Origin: Hirschia sp.
Lineage (GTDB): Bacteria > Pseudomonadota > Alphaproteobacteria > Caulobacterales > Hyphomonadaceae
NCBI GenBank assembly: GCA_002709235.1
Contig: PAQI01000003.1
Span: 25,141-89,140, forward strand
Length of the DNA: 64,000 nucleotides
Direction of reading: 5' to 3'
Shown piece after piece: positions 18,710 through 26,853 of this stretch (positions are counted from its first letter, which is position 1; each line of letters starts with the position of its first letter). The notes beneath the pieces were generated by a model. The model was not told the origin of the DNA, ran no database searches, and saw only the letters and a program-made list of their open reading frames with translations. A program made the translations under genes and the position numbers.

Positions 18710-19273
18710 GATGTCTTCGTTTCTTCCGGGCGGCCGCATGTCGTCAGGCTGTGCCTGTTCGTTCAGGGCAGAATATCGAGGGATGCTTAACGCGAACTGA
18801 CCTGAAAACCCAATGCTTAATTCGCCAAAACCGGCCGCAATGTTCACAAGCCGCAAATGAAGCGGCGATGGATTGTCATATGAATTTGATGGGCGCGATG
18901 CGGTTCGCTCCAGGCCAACAGGCCGAGCAGGGGCATTACGCGCCCCGGAAAGTTCGGGTCGTGAAGAGACGTGCTGAGATGTAGATCATCTGGCGCATGG
19001 GGTTACTCTTGGGTTTGATGGGGAGGATATAACGCACGGCCAGCCGTCATGCAACTGCGCCCCTCCCTCCTCACCATGGACCAGCTTTTCAGATCTGCAA
19101 GAGCGACTGCGACTGCAGAGAATGGGGTCGCCTCCGTCTTACAACTGTCACTTTCAAAATTCTGAAAATCAATTTAGCATTTTGTTCGAGCGCATTTTTC
19201 GTCGCGCTCGGCTGGAATGATCGTGCTTGGCTGTACTTGAGCTATGCGCGATCATTGCGTTGAGGGGAAATCA
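18710..19273. other. Gene-free 564-bp stretch between thrS and a lipoprotein gene
   Basis: The stretch holds the promoter region of thrS (reverse strand) and of the lipoprotein operon (forward strand). No ORF with coding character was found. The forward-strand half from about 19140 to 19230 is AT-rich and is the likely promoter side for the lipoprotein genes. No riboswitch, repeat or RNA gene was recognised. Confidence 0.5.
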
Positions 19274-19711
19274 ATGAAAATCAAAACCATGGCCGGAATC
19301 TGTCTAGCAGCAACCGCTGCGGCCTGTTCCATCAAACAGAATGTGCAACCGGTGAGCCTGCTCGCACAGCAGGAAATCTGCGTCATCCAGAACGATGCTG
19401 TCAGAGCGGAATTCCTGACAGCTATCAACCGAAGCCTCAGCAGTTGGAGCTATCAGGTCACCTTGCTCGATCAAGGTAGTCCAGTGACGTCCTGCCCTGT
19501 CACAATGGCCTATGTAGCCAATTGGAGCTGGGATGTTGCCGTATACATGACCTACGCACAACTGGACGTCTATCAGGACGGTGCGATCAGCGGATCTGCT
19601 GTCTATGACGCTCGATCTGGCGGCGCGAACATGGGCAAGTTCATCAATGCAGAGGCTAAGGTCGACGAACTCATCGGACAGCTCTTCCAGAAAAACGGGG
19701 CCGGAAATTGA
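19274..19711 (+). CDS. Lipoprotein (Sbal_3080-like family)
   Basis: The 145-aa protein begins MKIKTMAGICLAATAAACS, a signal peptide with a lipobox-like AAAC, so it should be a lipid-anchored envelope protein. The mature sequence (QEICVIQNDAVRAEF, then SCPVTMAYVANWSWDVAVYM and GGANMGKFINAEAKV) resembles a family annotated in databases as Sbal_3080 family lipoprotein. This similarity is recalled, not searched. Function is unknown. The ATG at 19274 follows GAGGGG at good spacing, so the 10 upstream in-frame residues are not used. Its TGA overlaps the TTG start of the next lipoprotein gene. Confidence 0.7.
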   Translation: MKIKTMAGICLAATAAACSIKQNVQPVSLLAQQEICVIQNDAVRAEFLTAINRSLSSWSYQVTLLDQGSPVTSCPVTMAYVANWSWDVAVYMTYAQLDVYQDGAISGSAVYDARSGGANMGKFINAEAKVDELIGQLFQKNGAGN

Positions 19712-20319
19712 AACACGTCATCACGGCAGCAATGGCTGCCATCGGTCTGGTCGCTTGCACAAGTATTCCGCCGGCCGAACCCTATTTTGCGTCGGTTGAG
19801 ACAACCCAGACACTTCAATCAACGCTACCTGCTGATACACGGATTGCAATCGGCACCTTCACCGCGAGTGAAAGTGTGGAAAACACACCAAAATGCCGCC
19901 TTGCGGGGCGTATAAATCCTGCCGGTACGCAAACCATTCCAGACTATATCCGTTCGGCATTTGTGACGGAGCTCAAAGCAGCAGACCTTTATGATGCTGA
20001 AGCCCCAATTGTTCTTTCCGGTCAGGTACTTCAATCGGATCTGGTATCAACCGGGACAGCATCCTGGACAATCAACCTGACGCTTTCCAATGGCGATGAC
20101 AGTTTCGACACCATGAAAGTCAGCGAATTCCAGTCACGGTTCGAAGCTGGTGCTGCGTGTGCAGCTTCAGAGGCAGCCTACCGCAATGCCGTCTCGGAAC
20201 TGGTCAAGACCATTATTGCAAAACCGGAGTTTGCAGCACTGGTATCTGATGCCGGAGCAGAAGCCGCACCAGAGGCTCCACTGGCCACCGAAACACCTTC
20301 AGAGACACCTGAGTCCTGA
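19708..20319 (+). CDS. Lipoprotein of unknown function (TTG start)
   Basis: The 203-aa protein starts with a signal peptide and lipobox (MKHVITAAMAAIGLVACTS, cysteine at residue 17). It ends in an Ala/Pro/Glu/Thr-rich tail (EAAPEAPLATETPSETPES). The middle has alternating beta-like segments (LSGQVLQSDLVSTGTASWTI) that recall small outer membrane assembly lipoproteins, but I recognise no family. Translation starts at a TTG that overlaps the TGA stop of the preceding lipoprotein (TTGA), so the pair is coupled and probably works together in the envelope. Confidence 0.65.
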   Translation: MKHVITAAMAAIGLVACTSIPPAEPYFASVETTQTLQSTLPADTRIAIGTFTASESVENTPKCRLAGRINPAGTQTIPDYIRSAFVTELKAADLYDAEAPIVLSGQVLQSDLVSTGTASWTINLTLSNGDDSFDTMKVSEFQSRFEAGAACAASEAAYRNAVSELVKTIIAKPEFAALVSDAGAEAAPEAPLATETPSETPES

Positions 20320-20335
20320 GGCTCCTAAGGCTGTT

Positions 20336-20671
20336 TCATTGATCGGATCCGGGATCCTCCCGATCTGATGTGACCAATTGCTGCTTCGACCACAAACCAT
20401 AACGCCACGGTGTAAAAATCGTGGCGTTTGCGTTTGGAAACTCCGGCACCTCGTCCACGCCGCAGGTTCCGCCCGGACGGCATCTGGTGAACCTTGCCAG
20501 GCCCATCCATCCGCCGGCCCAGAACCCGTGACGTGTGACAGCTTCGGCCATGTATTCCGAGCAGGTCGGCGCGTGGCGACACTGCACGCCGAACAGCGCA
20601 AAGGCTGGCGACAGTGTCAGCTTGTAGAGACGCAGGGCTGCGCCTGCCATGGAAGAATAGCGTTGCTTCAT
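20336..20671 (-). CDS. yidD: Membrane protein insertion efficiency factor YidD
   Basis: The 111-aa protein carries the complete YidD signature: LYKLTLSPAF, then CRHAPTCSEYMAEAVTRHG with its paired cysteines, and LARFTRCRPGGTCGVDEVP. It is thought to assist YidC-mediated insertion at the inner membrane. The ATG at 20671 is used because upstream in-frame residues are not YidD-like. The C terminus extends about 35 residues past the usual end. A 9-bp inverted repeat (AACGCCACG and CGTGGCGTT, 20401-20427) falls within this extension and may be an inserted repeat. It is convergent with the lipoprotein operon. Confidence 0.92.
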   Translation of the reverse strand: MKQRYSSMAGAALRLYKLTLSPAFALFGVQCRHAPTCSEYMAEAVTRHGFWAGGWMGLARFTRCRPGGTCGVDEVPEFPNANATIFTPWRYGLWSKQQLVTSDREDPGSDQ

Positions 20672-20854
20672 AGCGGTTTCATGCACCTGCATCCCGCCCC
20701 ATAAAAGCATGACGCAAAATTATGAAATTGCGGCACAAACAAGAAGAAATTGCCGCAGAATTGTTTTTCGAGAATGTATTCACAAACCACTTATCAATGC
20801 CATTGGTCCACACCACTTTACGTCTCCTGTCGATAATAGAGGAGGACAGTGAAT

Positions 20855-21211
20855 ATGAAGACCATACTGATTTCTGCGCTCGCCGCCATGACCCTTGGTG
20901 CATGTGCCAGCCAAACAGGGCTCGGCAATACCGTGTCTGGCGGAGCCTATGGTGAACTGTCGCCAGACTGGGAAAAGGCCTCAAAAGCTGAAGCCAAGGC
21001 CCAGAACCTGATCGACAAGGGTGAAGCCCGTATCGAGAAGGGCGAGAAGAAGATCAAGGATGCCCGCAAGATGACCCGCGACGGTGAAGACCTCGTCGAC
21101 AAGGGACAGGCGGACATCAAGAAAGGCGAGAAGGACCTCGCCGACGCCAAGGCCAAACGCGAGGCCGTTGAAGCAGACTACAAATCGCGTACAGACGCCA
21201 TTGATGGCTAA
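20855..21211 (+). CDS. Small coiled-coil lipoprotein
   Basis: The 118-aa protein has a signal peptide and lipobox (ILISALAAMTLGACAS). A highly charged, strongly helical body follows, with repeated IDKGEARIEKGEKKI-like units, about four in all: IDKGEARIEKGEK, IKDARKMTRDGED, VDKGQADIKKGEK and LADAKAKREA. It likely forms a rod in the periplasm, as Lpp-type or Lipoprotein-5-type proteins do. GGAGG at 20841-20845 fits the ATG at 20855, not the GTG two codons upstream. A clear rho-independent terminator follows at once, so it is a monocistronic gene. Function is unknown. Confidence 0.75.
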   Translation: MKTILISALAAMTLGACASQTGLGNTVSGGAYGELSPDWEKASKAEAKAQNLIDKGEARIEKGEKKIKDARKMTRDGEDLVDKGQADIKKGEKDLADAKAKREAVEADYKSRTDAIDG

Positions 21212-21217
21212 TGCGAA

Positions 21218-21247
21218 AAGCGCCTCCGTCCATACGAGGCGCTTTTT
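21218..21247 (+). terminator. Rho-independent terminator of the coiled-coil lipoprotein gene
   Basis: A perfect 9-bp stem (AAGCGCCTC pairing with GAGGCGCTT) around a 9-nt loop is followed by a run of Ts, immediately after the stop codon. Confidence 0.9.
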
Positions 21248-21307
21248 TGTTGAGAGGGCCTCAAGGGAACCTCCCCCGTCTGATGGGCGTTGACACTCCA
21301 ACACCCC

Positions 21308-22030
21308 ATGACTGATCACACATCTCCTCAAAATGTCGTCACAGGCGTTTTTCGCGCAATTGCCGGAAAACTGTCTGGAGAAATGCAATGGCTCGCCGGG
21401 TTCGGCCTGCTGGTCCTTGGCCTGTTCGGCTTTGCCTCGATCGCAGACGAGGTGATGGAGGGCGAAACCCATGCGCTGGATCTTCAGATCCTCAAAGCCT
21501 TGCGCACCCCCAATGATCTGTCAGACCCTATCGGACCACCCTGGCTGGAAGCATCCGTCTCGGACATCACTGCGCTGGGCGGCTACACGCTGCTGACCCT
21601 GTTCCTGCTGGGTGTGACGCTTTATCTGCTGGCAACGAAACGGTCTCGCCATGCCCTGATCATATTGGGAGCCGTGATCAGCGGTGCAGCACTGTCAGCC
21701 CTGTTGAAACTGGGCTTTGACCGGCCGCGCCCCGATCTGGTCGAACATCTGACCTACGCCACCAGTTCCAGTTTTCCATCCGGCCATGCCACATTGTCAG
21801 CCATTGCCTATCTGACCATGGGCATGCTGCTGGCCCATGCCCACAAGCGCAGGCGGATCAAGGTCCTGTCAATTGCCGGGGCCTGCCTGATCACCATGCT
21901 GGTTGGCCTCAGCCGGATCTATCTGGGTGTGCACTGGCCGACCGATGTGCTCGCAGGCTGGTGCGTCGGGGCCGCATGGGCCGCGCTCTGGTGGCTGCTC
22001 GCCATGCGATATCTTGAAAGTGACGACTGA
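21308..22030 (+). CDS. PAP2 family phosphatase (membrane)
   Basis: The 240-aa protein has about six transmembrane helices and all three PAP2 phosphatase motifs: KLGFDRPRPD (motif 1), SSFPSGHATLS (motif 2) and SRIYLGVHWPTDV (motif 3, with the catalytic His). Such enzymes remove phosphate from phosphatidic acid, undecaprenyl pyrophosphate or similar lipids at the outer face of the inner membrane. The substrate cannot be inferred. The ATG at 21308 fits the family; six upstream in-frame residues are possible. rluA follows on the same strand after a 41-bp gap. Confidence 0.9.
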   Translation: MTDHTSPQNVVTGVFRAIAGKLSGEMQWLAGFGLLVLGLFGFASIADEVMEGETHALDLQILKALRTPNDLSDPIGPPWLEASVSDITALGGYTLLTLFLLGVTLYLLATKRSRHALIILGAVISGAALSALLKLGFDRPRPDLVEHLTYATSSSFPSGHATLSAIAYLTMGMLLAHAHKRRRIKVLSIAGACLITMLVGLSRIYLGVHWPTDVLAGWCVGAAWAALWWLLAMRYLESDD

Positions 22031-22071
22031 CGATTGCACCCGCGCAATGAATGTGCGAGCGCAGGTCCATC

Positions 22072-22752
22072 ATGAGGAACGCCCCGCCCTATCATCCGCC
22101 GCAGGATCCGCTGAACATCATTCATTGTGATGCGCATCTGCTGGTCCTCGACAAGCCTTCCGGCCTGCTATCCGTACCCGGTCGCCAGCTGCAACATGCC
22201 GACAGCCTGGCGTCACGAGCGATGGCGGAATATCCAGATGCGCGCATCGCTCACAGGCTGGACATGGCGACTTCAGGCGTGATGGTCATGCCACGAACCG
22301 CCTCAGCCCTGCGCAATTTGTCGGCCCAGTTTGCAAAGCGGATCCCGCAAAAGACCTATCTGGCCATTGTCGCCGGATGCCCCGCGGATGAGGAAGGCAT
22401 TGTGGACGTTCCCCTGATCCTCGACTGGCCCAATCGCCCATTGCAGAAGATCGACCACGAGACCGGCAAGCCCGCCCTCACCCGCTGGCGTACCCTCAAG
22501 CCAGGTCCGGCGAGCCTGCTGGAACTGACGCCTGAGACGGGGCGCACCCATCAGCTGCGCGTTCACATGGCGCATATCGGCCATCCGATTCTGGGTGATG
22601 ATTTCTACGCGCCTGACCCGCAAAGGCTGGCCACGCCGCGCCTGATGCTGCATGCGGCGCAGCTGACGATCAATCACCCGCACACCGGCGAGCCGGTCAC
22701 ATTCATTGCGCAAACCCCGGATCTATTTGCCGTGGATCATCATCCCGGCTAG
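22072..22752 (+). CDS. rluA: RluA family pseudouridine synthase
   Basis: The 226-aa enzyme has the RluA active-site motif HRLDMATSG with the catalytic aspartate at D64, the same residue number as in E. coli RluA. It also has VLDKPSGLLSVPG and TGRTHQLRVHM, the RluA-specific signatures. It should convert uridine to pseudouridine in 23S rRNA (U746) and/or tRNA position 32. The length matches RluA and is shorter than RluC/RluD, and there is no S4 domain. The ATG at 22072 is preferred over an upstream in-frame ATG at 22051. Its stop overlaps by 4 bp the 3' end of the convergent Fe-S scaffold gene. Confidence 0.92.
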   Translation: MRNAPPYHPPQDPLNIIHCDAHLLVLDKPSGLLSVPGRQLQHADSLASRAMAEYPDARIAHRLDMATSGVMVMPRTASALRNLSAQFAKRIPQKTYLAIVAGCPADEEGIVDVPLILDWPNRPLQKIDHETGKPALTRWRTLKPGPASLLELTPETGRTHQLRVHMAHIGHPILGDDFYAPDPQRLATPRLMLHAAQLTINHPHTGEPVTFIAQTPDLFAVDHHPG

Positions 22753-23216
22753 CCCACGCAACCGGCTGCCTGATTGCGCTTTTCCAGCGCATCTTCAATG
22801 GCGGCAATGATGGCGTCAAAGCCGAGCAGCACCGATGTATGTCGCTGGGCATAATCGCGCACACCTTCCAGATGGCGCAGCTCCCAGAAATCACCACGCG
22901 GCGGGTACGCCCCCTCCTTGAGCATGGCACGCATGGCGTCACGCGCCTGGATGAAATCCTGCAATGTCTTGCCGATTGCATTGCGCGCCAGCACCGAGAC
23001 CGATGCCTGCCCCAGCACACAGGCGCGCGGGTCCAGGCCAAGATCAGTCACCCGGCCTTCTGCATCCAGCATCACATCCGCGGTGATCACCGATCCGCAG
23101 ATCCGCGACACTTTCTGCGCCGACCCATCAGGATCAGGCAAGCGCTCGGCATGGGGAATATCCGCCGCCAGTTCCAAAACGCGATTGTGATAAATTTCAC
23201 TGAACATTACAGTCAA
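22749..23216 (-). CDS. IscU/NifU-like iron-sulfur cluster scaffold protein
   Basis: The 155-aa protein belongs to the IscU/SufU fold: YHNRVLELA at the N terminus, SRICGS (C40) and DPRACVLGQA (C66) in the loop of the first two cluster ligands. The place of the third ligand cysteine holds HTSVLLGFDA, so the usual third Cys is a Ser. Alphaproteobacterial members of this subgroup near yidD often lack it, so this may be normal for the lineage. The protein is expected to help assemble or deliver Fe-S clusters, but its exact role is not established. It overlaps the end of rluA by 4 bp on the opposite strand. Confidence 0.85.
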   Translation of the reverse strand: MTVMFSEIYHNRVLELAADIPHAERLPDPDGSAQKVSRICGSVITADVMLDAEGRVTDLGLDPRACVLGQASVSVLARNAIGKTLQDFIQARDAMRAMLKEGAYPPRGDFWELRHLEGVRDYAQRHTSVLLGFDAIIAAIEDALEKRNQAAGCVG

Positions 23217-23265
23217 ATCGGCTGATGTTTGGCTTTCGTCAAGTCAATGTCGCCCGATGCAGGAT

Positions 23266-24201
23266 TCAGGGCCCAGATGAAATGCCTGCAAAAAACGGCG
23301 CCATCACATCGTCGAACTCTTCAGAATCCGGCACATTGGAATGATTGGCTGCAAACACATGATATGCGGCATCCAGCCCCGCTTCATGCAGGTCACCGAA
23401 CAATGAATTGGACAGCTTGACCGGCAATGTCCGGTCATCCGTTGCGCCCAGCACCAATACCTTGCCCGAAAAACCGGCCAGCGCATCGACATTGTCAAAC
23501 CGCCCCAGCCCGTCATTCACTGCTGGCTGGACAAAGGGCAGATACCAGGGCTTCCAGGCCTGCGCGACCTCATAGGCATTGCGCGCGCTCGTCTCATAGA
23601 TCATCGCATCGACCTGGGGCGACATCGCGACGATCTGGCTGCACACAAAGCCGCCGAGTGAATGCCCCCATAGCACAAGCGGTCTGTCATCGCCTGCCAG
23701 TCCGCTGGACAGATCCGAGATCAACGCGGCTGCATCATGGAGCGATTGTCCCGTCGCCTCGCCATCACTGTCGCCATAACCGGGATAATCAAACAAAAGC
23801 ACATCGCCATATGGCAGGGCCTTGGCTGCATAATATTCGCCATCGCGGTAACGGTCTGATGCATTGCCGCCGCAATGGACGATCAGCGGGCGGCTTTCCT
23901 GTGCATCCTCATGTTCGACCAGTGTCACCGCGACACGGCCTATGCCTTCCAGCGGGATAAACTGGTGGGATATTTCAACACCCTTCAATCGCTCTTCATG
24001 GTTGAGCTTCAGGTCAGCAGCCGTGGCGGCGCTGATCGCAGGCGGCTTGGGACGAAAGGCCGAGCTTTCATCGACTTCAACCTTGATACAGCCTGCAAGC
24101 CCGAGCGCGGACAGGCAGACAAGACCAACGCAAACAAATGCTCTCACGGCGCTGGCCTTCCTTGCGCTAACCTTGCCAGAATTGGCATCAGAAAAATCCA
24201 T
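23266..24201 (-). CDS. Alpha/beta hydrolase lipoprotein
   Basis: The protein of about 311 aa has a signal peptide and lipobox (VCLSALGLAGC), so it is an envelope-anchored lipoprotein. The mature domain is an alpha/beta hydrolase with HCGGNASDR (oxyanion region), FDYPGYGDSDG, the nucleophile elbow GHSLGG and a later histidine in FAANHSNVP. It would hydrolyse an ester or amide of unknown nature in the periplasm. The start is uncertain: an ATG at 24201 gives the lipobox at about residue 38; longer in-frame starts exist. A paralog with the same architecture lies on the other side of exoD. Confidence 0.8.
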   Translation of the reverse strand: MDFSDANSGKVSARKASAVRAFVCVGLVCLSALGLAGCIKVEVDESSAFRPKPPAISAATAADLKLNHEERLKGVEISHQFIPLEGIGRVAVTLVEHEDAQESRPLIVHCGGNASDRYRDGEYYAAKALPYGDVLLFDYPGYGDSDGEATGQSLHDAAALISDLSSGLAGDDRPLVLWGHSLGGFVCSQIVAMSPQVDAMIYETSARNAYEVAQAWKPWYLPFVQPAVNDGLGRFDNVDALAGFSGKVLVLGATDDRTLPVKLSNSLFGDLHEAGLDAAYHVFAANHSNVPDSEEFDDVMAPFFAGISSGP

Positions 24202-24802
24202 GCACCATTGTCGCCAACCGGCCACCGACCCGCCACAACAAGATAGCGGACCCAACTAGTGCGCCCCCGGACAATATAAGGAACAGTCCGTCTCGCGCAG
24301 CCAGTCCCACACCCAGTAGAAGGATCGCCAGGCTGGGCAGCACCGGCCCCAATGGTATCAGGCCCAATGGAAATGTGATCAATGCAGCTCCTACACATAC
24401 CAGGCCGATCATCTGGACGAAGGGCGATTCTGTGAGGAATGAAAATCTTGGCCGGGTGAACCTGTCGACCCGCCGTGCCCAGGGCTTTCCCGCCGTGACC
24501 GCCTGATGCAGGTAACGCCGTGGAAATGATGCCTTGAGCGCGCGCTGTGGCACCCAGGGAATGCGCCGTCCAAACACGATCTGCACGGCAATCACCAAGG
24601 TGATCAGCGCCACCAACCAGTTCGCGCCCGGTACGAGCGTGAGCGGTGAGATCGCCACAAACCCCAAAAGCAATATGATCGGACCATAGGCGCGACGCCC
24701 GATCGCATCCAGCAGATCGGCAACCGTCACATTATCTGCCTCTCCCGCAGAGTTTTCGATCTTGTCGAGCAATTGCTCGAATGTCAGCGCCGTGGAAGCC
24801 AT
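24188..24802 (-). CDS. exoD: ExoD family membrane protein
   Basis: The 204-aa protein has the ExoD pattern: VTVADLLDAIGRRAYGPIIL near the N terminus, two hydrophobic helices (ILLLGFVAISPLTLVPG and WLVALITLVIAVQIVFGR), and more helices in the second half (VQMIGLVCVGAALITFPLG). ExoD was described in Sinorhizobium exopolysaccharide and alkali tolerance, but its molecular function is unknown. The ATG at 24802, preceded by GGGCAGGGA, gives a normal ExoD N terminus; other starts at 24874 and 24928 add unconserved residues. It lies between two paralogous lipoprotein hydrolases on the same strand. Confidence 0.87.
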   Translation of the reverse strand: MASTALTFEQLLDKIENSAGEADNVTVADLLDAIGRRAYGPIILLLGFVAISPLTLVPGANWLVALITLVIAVQIVFGRRIPWVPQRALKASFPRRYLHQAVTAGKPWARRVDRFTRPRFSFLTESPFVQMIGLVCVGAALITFPLGLIPLGPVLPSLAILLLGVGLAARDGLFLILSGGALVGSAILLWRVGGRLATMVHGFF

Positions 24803-24949
24803 AGCATCATCCCTGCCCGCCACTTCCTGGTCAGGCCTGACGTTGAAATTGGCCTGCGTCGGCAGGTTTGTCATGTCCAATGATGGTTCGGGGGTCAGTT
24901 TGTGCATGTGGCGACAACGCATGAGCACGCCACAGGATGCATTGATGTC

Positions 24950-25870
24950 TCAATCGCCATCGCGGACGCGAGCGAAAAATCCCGCAGCGTCCTGCTTGAA
25001 CTGGGGTTGTAGCGGCGCATTGATATGGGTGCCGTCTTCAACCTCGATATAGGTCACATCATTGCCCTGTGCCTTGAGCGCTTCATAGAGCGATTTCGAC
25101 AGCCATGCAGGCAGGATCTTGTCCTTGCCACCGCTGACTACCAGAACCGGCCCGTCAAAATCCTTGAGCGGGGCTGCATTATTGTCGCCTTCAAGAGATT
25201 TTTCTGGCTCCATACGGATGGGCAGCATGCGCATATACCAGGGCTTCCAGACCACGGATGCCTCCTTGGAATTAAGCGCGGAGGTTTCATAGACCATGGC
25301 ATCGGCCTTCGCAGAACTGGCCGCAAAATGCGGACACACCCAGCCGCCCAGCGAATGCCCCCAATAGATCAAAGGCCTGTCACCTGCGATGGCTTCCGCC
25401 TTCTCGATCACAAAGGGGCGCTGGCTTTCTATGCCTGCAATGCTTGGTGTACCGGTTGTGTCGCCATAGCCGGGATAGTCAAATTCCAGCACATCCCCCC
25501 ATGGCAGCAGTTTTTCAGCATAATAGACACCATGATGGGGCCGGTCTCCGCCCGAGCCATAGCACGACACGATCAATGGTCGATCATCGCCCGCTTCACC
25601 TGCAGCCTCGATCAGCGTGTAGGCTGTCGGCTGGTCTGGTGTTTCAAGATAGCCATGCGTGACCTTGGCGGGCAGCAGGCCTGCCAGGCTGTCGGAAAGA
25701 TCGCTTTCGGCGTCGAGCAGCTTGCCTTCATCTTCCAGCGCCATTGTCGCCACATCAGCCGCAGCATTGTGGGATGGCGGGTTGAAGATCATGTCTTCCT
25801 TCATGGTGATCGTGCAGGCCGACATCGCCATGCACACAAATCCCACCGCAATGATACGAAAAAAATCCAT
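24950..25870 (-). CDS. Alpha/beta hydrolase lipoprotein (paralog)
   Basis: The 306-aa protein has a signal peptide and lipobox (AVGFVCMAMSACT), followed by an alpha/beta hydrolase domain. FDYPGYG, GHSLGG and SGGKDKILPAWLSKSLYEAL match the neighbouring hydrolase at 23266-24201, and both share ETSA.N and VWKPWY.P-like blocks. Gene duplication is the likely origin. The acid is probably the Asp in SGGKDKIL and the base the His in EDGTHINAP. It would act in the periplasm or on the outer membrane surface; the substrate is unknown. The first codon could also be two residues further upstream. Confidence 0.8.
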   Translation of the reverse strand: MDFFRIIAVGFVCMAMSACTITMKEDMIFNPPSHNAAADVATMALEDEGKLLDAESDLSDSLAGLLPAKVTHGYLETPDQPTAYTLIEAAGEAGDDRPLIVSCYGSGGDRPHHGVYYAEKLLPWGDVLEFDYPGYGDTTGTPSIAGIESQRPFVIEKAEAIAGDRPLIYWGHSLGGWVCPHFAASSAKADAMVYETSALNSKEASVVWKPWYMRMLPIRMEPEKSLEGDNNAAPLKDFDGPVLVVSGGKDKILPAWLSKSLYEALKAQGNDVTYIEVEDGTHINAPLQPQFKQDAAGFFARVRDGD

Positions 25871-25943
25871 CCCCAACCTCCAATCTGTGCCCGGCTCAGT
25901 CTACACATCAGATTACGCATTTTGCCAGAGACTGGATCAGACC

Positions 25944-26255
25944 GTGACCGATTTGCCCGACAATCCCACCCCGCCCGACAGATCTGCTGCGAAAGCCGAA
26001 GAGGTCAGCGACGCCAAAAATCCTGTGCGCGCCGCCATCATGATGCTGGTCCGCGAGGCGGGCCCGGACACCACCATAGATCCCTGCGATGCCGCCCGCG
26101 CCGTGTCACCGCAACACTGGAACAAGCTGCTCAAGGATATCCGCGCCGAAGCCGTCCGGCTGGCCCAATCGGGCGAGATCACCATCTACCGCAAGGGAAA
26201 ACCGGTCGACCCGAATGATTTCAAGGGGGTTTATCGGTTGGGATTGTCGAGATGA
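25944..26255 (+). CDS. DUF3253 domain protein
   Basis: The 103-aa protein begins at a GTG (25944) and contains the DUF3253 pattern: PVRAAIMMLVREAGPDTTIDP as first helix, AARAVSPQHWNKLLKDIRAEA, and a beta-hairpin GEITIYRKGKPVDPNDFKGV. Small DUF3253 proteins have a winged-helix-like shape and may bind nucleic acids, but no function is known. Reading it from further upstream would use codons unlike the family and overlap the start of the lipoprotein hydrolase. It is convergent with the DUF5615 gene, with which it touches end to end. Confidence 0.8.
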   Translation: MTDLPDNPTPPDRSAAKAEEVSDAKNPVRAAIMMLVREAGPDTTIDPCDAARAVSPQHWNKLLKDIRAEAVRLAQSGEITIYRKGKPVDPNDFKGVYRLGLSR

Positions 26256-26585
26256 TCAGTCCAGGACCAGCAATTGGCCAGATGGTGACTGCAGAAAATC
26301 CCTGATGTCATTGGCGCGGCTCAGCATGACTTGTGCAATCTGCGATGTTGAAACATTCCCCAGTTTCAGCCAGACCAGCTTTGGGGGAGCTCCATGACGC
26401 TCGACCAGTTCCTGCATGTCATCATCCTTTGACAATAGAACAAATCCATTCGCCTTGGCATAGGCCCAAACGTCTTCGTCACGTGCTGTCATGAGTCCGC
26501 ATGAAGATAGGTGCCTGCAATCGGGAAATTCCTGCTCGATCAACCGAACCAGTCTCCATGACAGGTTCTCGTCGATGAGAAACAT
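26256..26585 (-). CDS. DUF5615 PIN-like protein (putative toxin)
   Basis: The 109-aa protein starts MFLIDENLSWRLVRLI, and has DEDVWAYAKANGFVLLSKDDDM and PPKLVWLKLGNVSTSQI. This is the standard pattern of the DUF5615/COG4634 PIN-like fold with acidic residues D5, D36 or D38, and D54-D56. In other bacteria this gene usually follows a DUF433 gene, as it does here with a 1-bp overlap, and the pair is proposed to be a toxin-antitoxin module. Nuclease activity is inferred from the PIN-like fold and has not been shown for this family as far as I know. Confidence 0.85.
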   Translation of the reverse strand: MFLIDENLSWRLVRLIEQEFPDCRHLSSCGLMTARDEDVWAYAKANGFVLLSKDDDMQELVERHGAPPKLVWLKLGNVSTSQIAQVMLSRANDIRDFLQSPSGQLLVLD

Positions 26586-26809
26586 CAGGCCGCATCACCC
26601 GCAATGCGTCGCTCACGGTCCGCAGCAAATGCCAGAGCGGCACGAATGTCTTCCGTGGTCAGTTCAGGAAAGTCAGCCACAATCTCATCTGGCGTCATAC
26701 CGGACGCAAGATATTCCAGAATATCATACACGGTAATGCGCAGGCCACGGATGCAGGGCTTTCCCGACCGCTTCCCGGATTCGAAGGTGATGATGTTCTG
26801 CCAGCTCAT
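26585..26809 (-). CDS. DUF433 protein (putative antitoxin)
   Basis: The 74-aa protein reads MSWQNIITFESGKRSGKPCIRGLRITVYDILEYLASGMTPDEI in sections typical of DUF433: a beta strand ending in GKPCIRGLRITV followed by a small helix-turn-helix-like fold. DUF433 genes are commonly paired with DUF5615 genes. The ATG at 26809 is chosen because it gives the standard length; the longer in-frame extension would read into repeat DNA. Its last base overlaps the DUF5615 start codon, consistent with translational coupling of an antitoxin-toxin pair. Confidence 0.85.
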   Translation of the reverse strand: MSWQNIITFESGKRSGKPCIRGLRITVYDILEYLASGMTPDEIVADFPELTTEDIRAALAFAADRERRIAGDAA

Positions 26810-26853
26810 GGGAGCACTATCCTTGAGTGATGTCAGCGCGTCAATGTCGACCG

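Noticed and set aside
18936..18998. A 20-codon ORF on the reverse strand upstream of thrS with several threonines, possibly an attenuator leader
   Set aside because: There are only three Thr codons, no ribosome binding site and no terminator-antiterminator pair that I can draw. Threonine attenuation of thrS is not a known mechanism in this group.
20401..20427. A hairpin in the yidD 3' region as a terminator for yidD
   Set aside because: It lies inside the reading frame and is not followed by a T tract; it was kept only as an oddity of the C-terminal extension.
25025..26218. A 397-codon forward ORF over the lipoprotein hydrolase and the DUF3253 gene
   Set aside because: It lies opposite a hydrolase with a lipobox and active-site Ser, and its own sequence is low in complexity with no motif.
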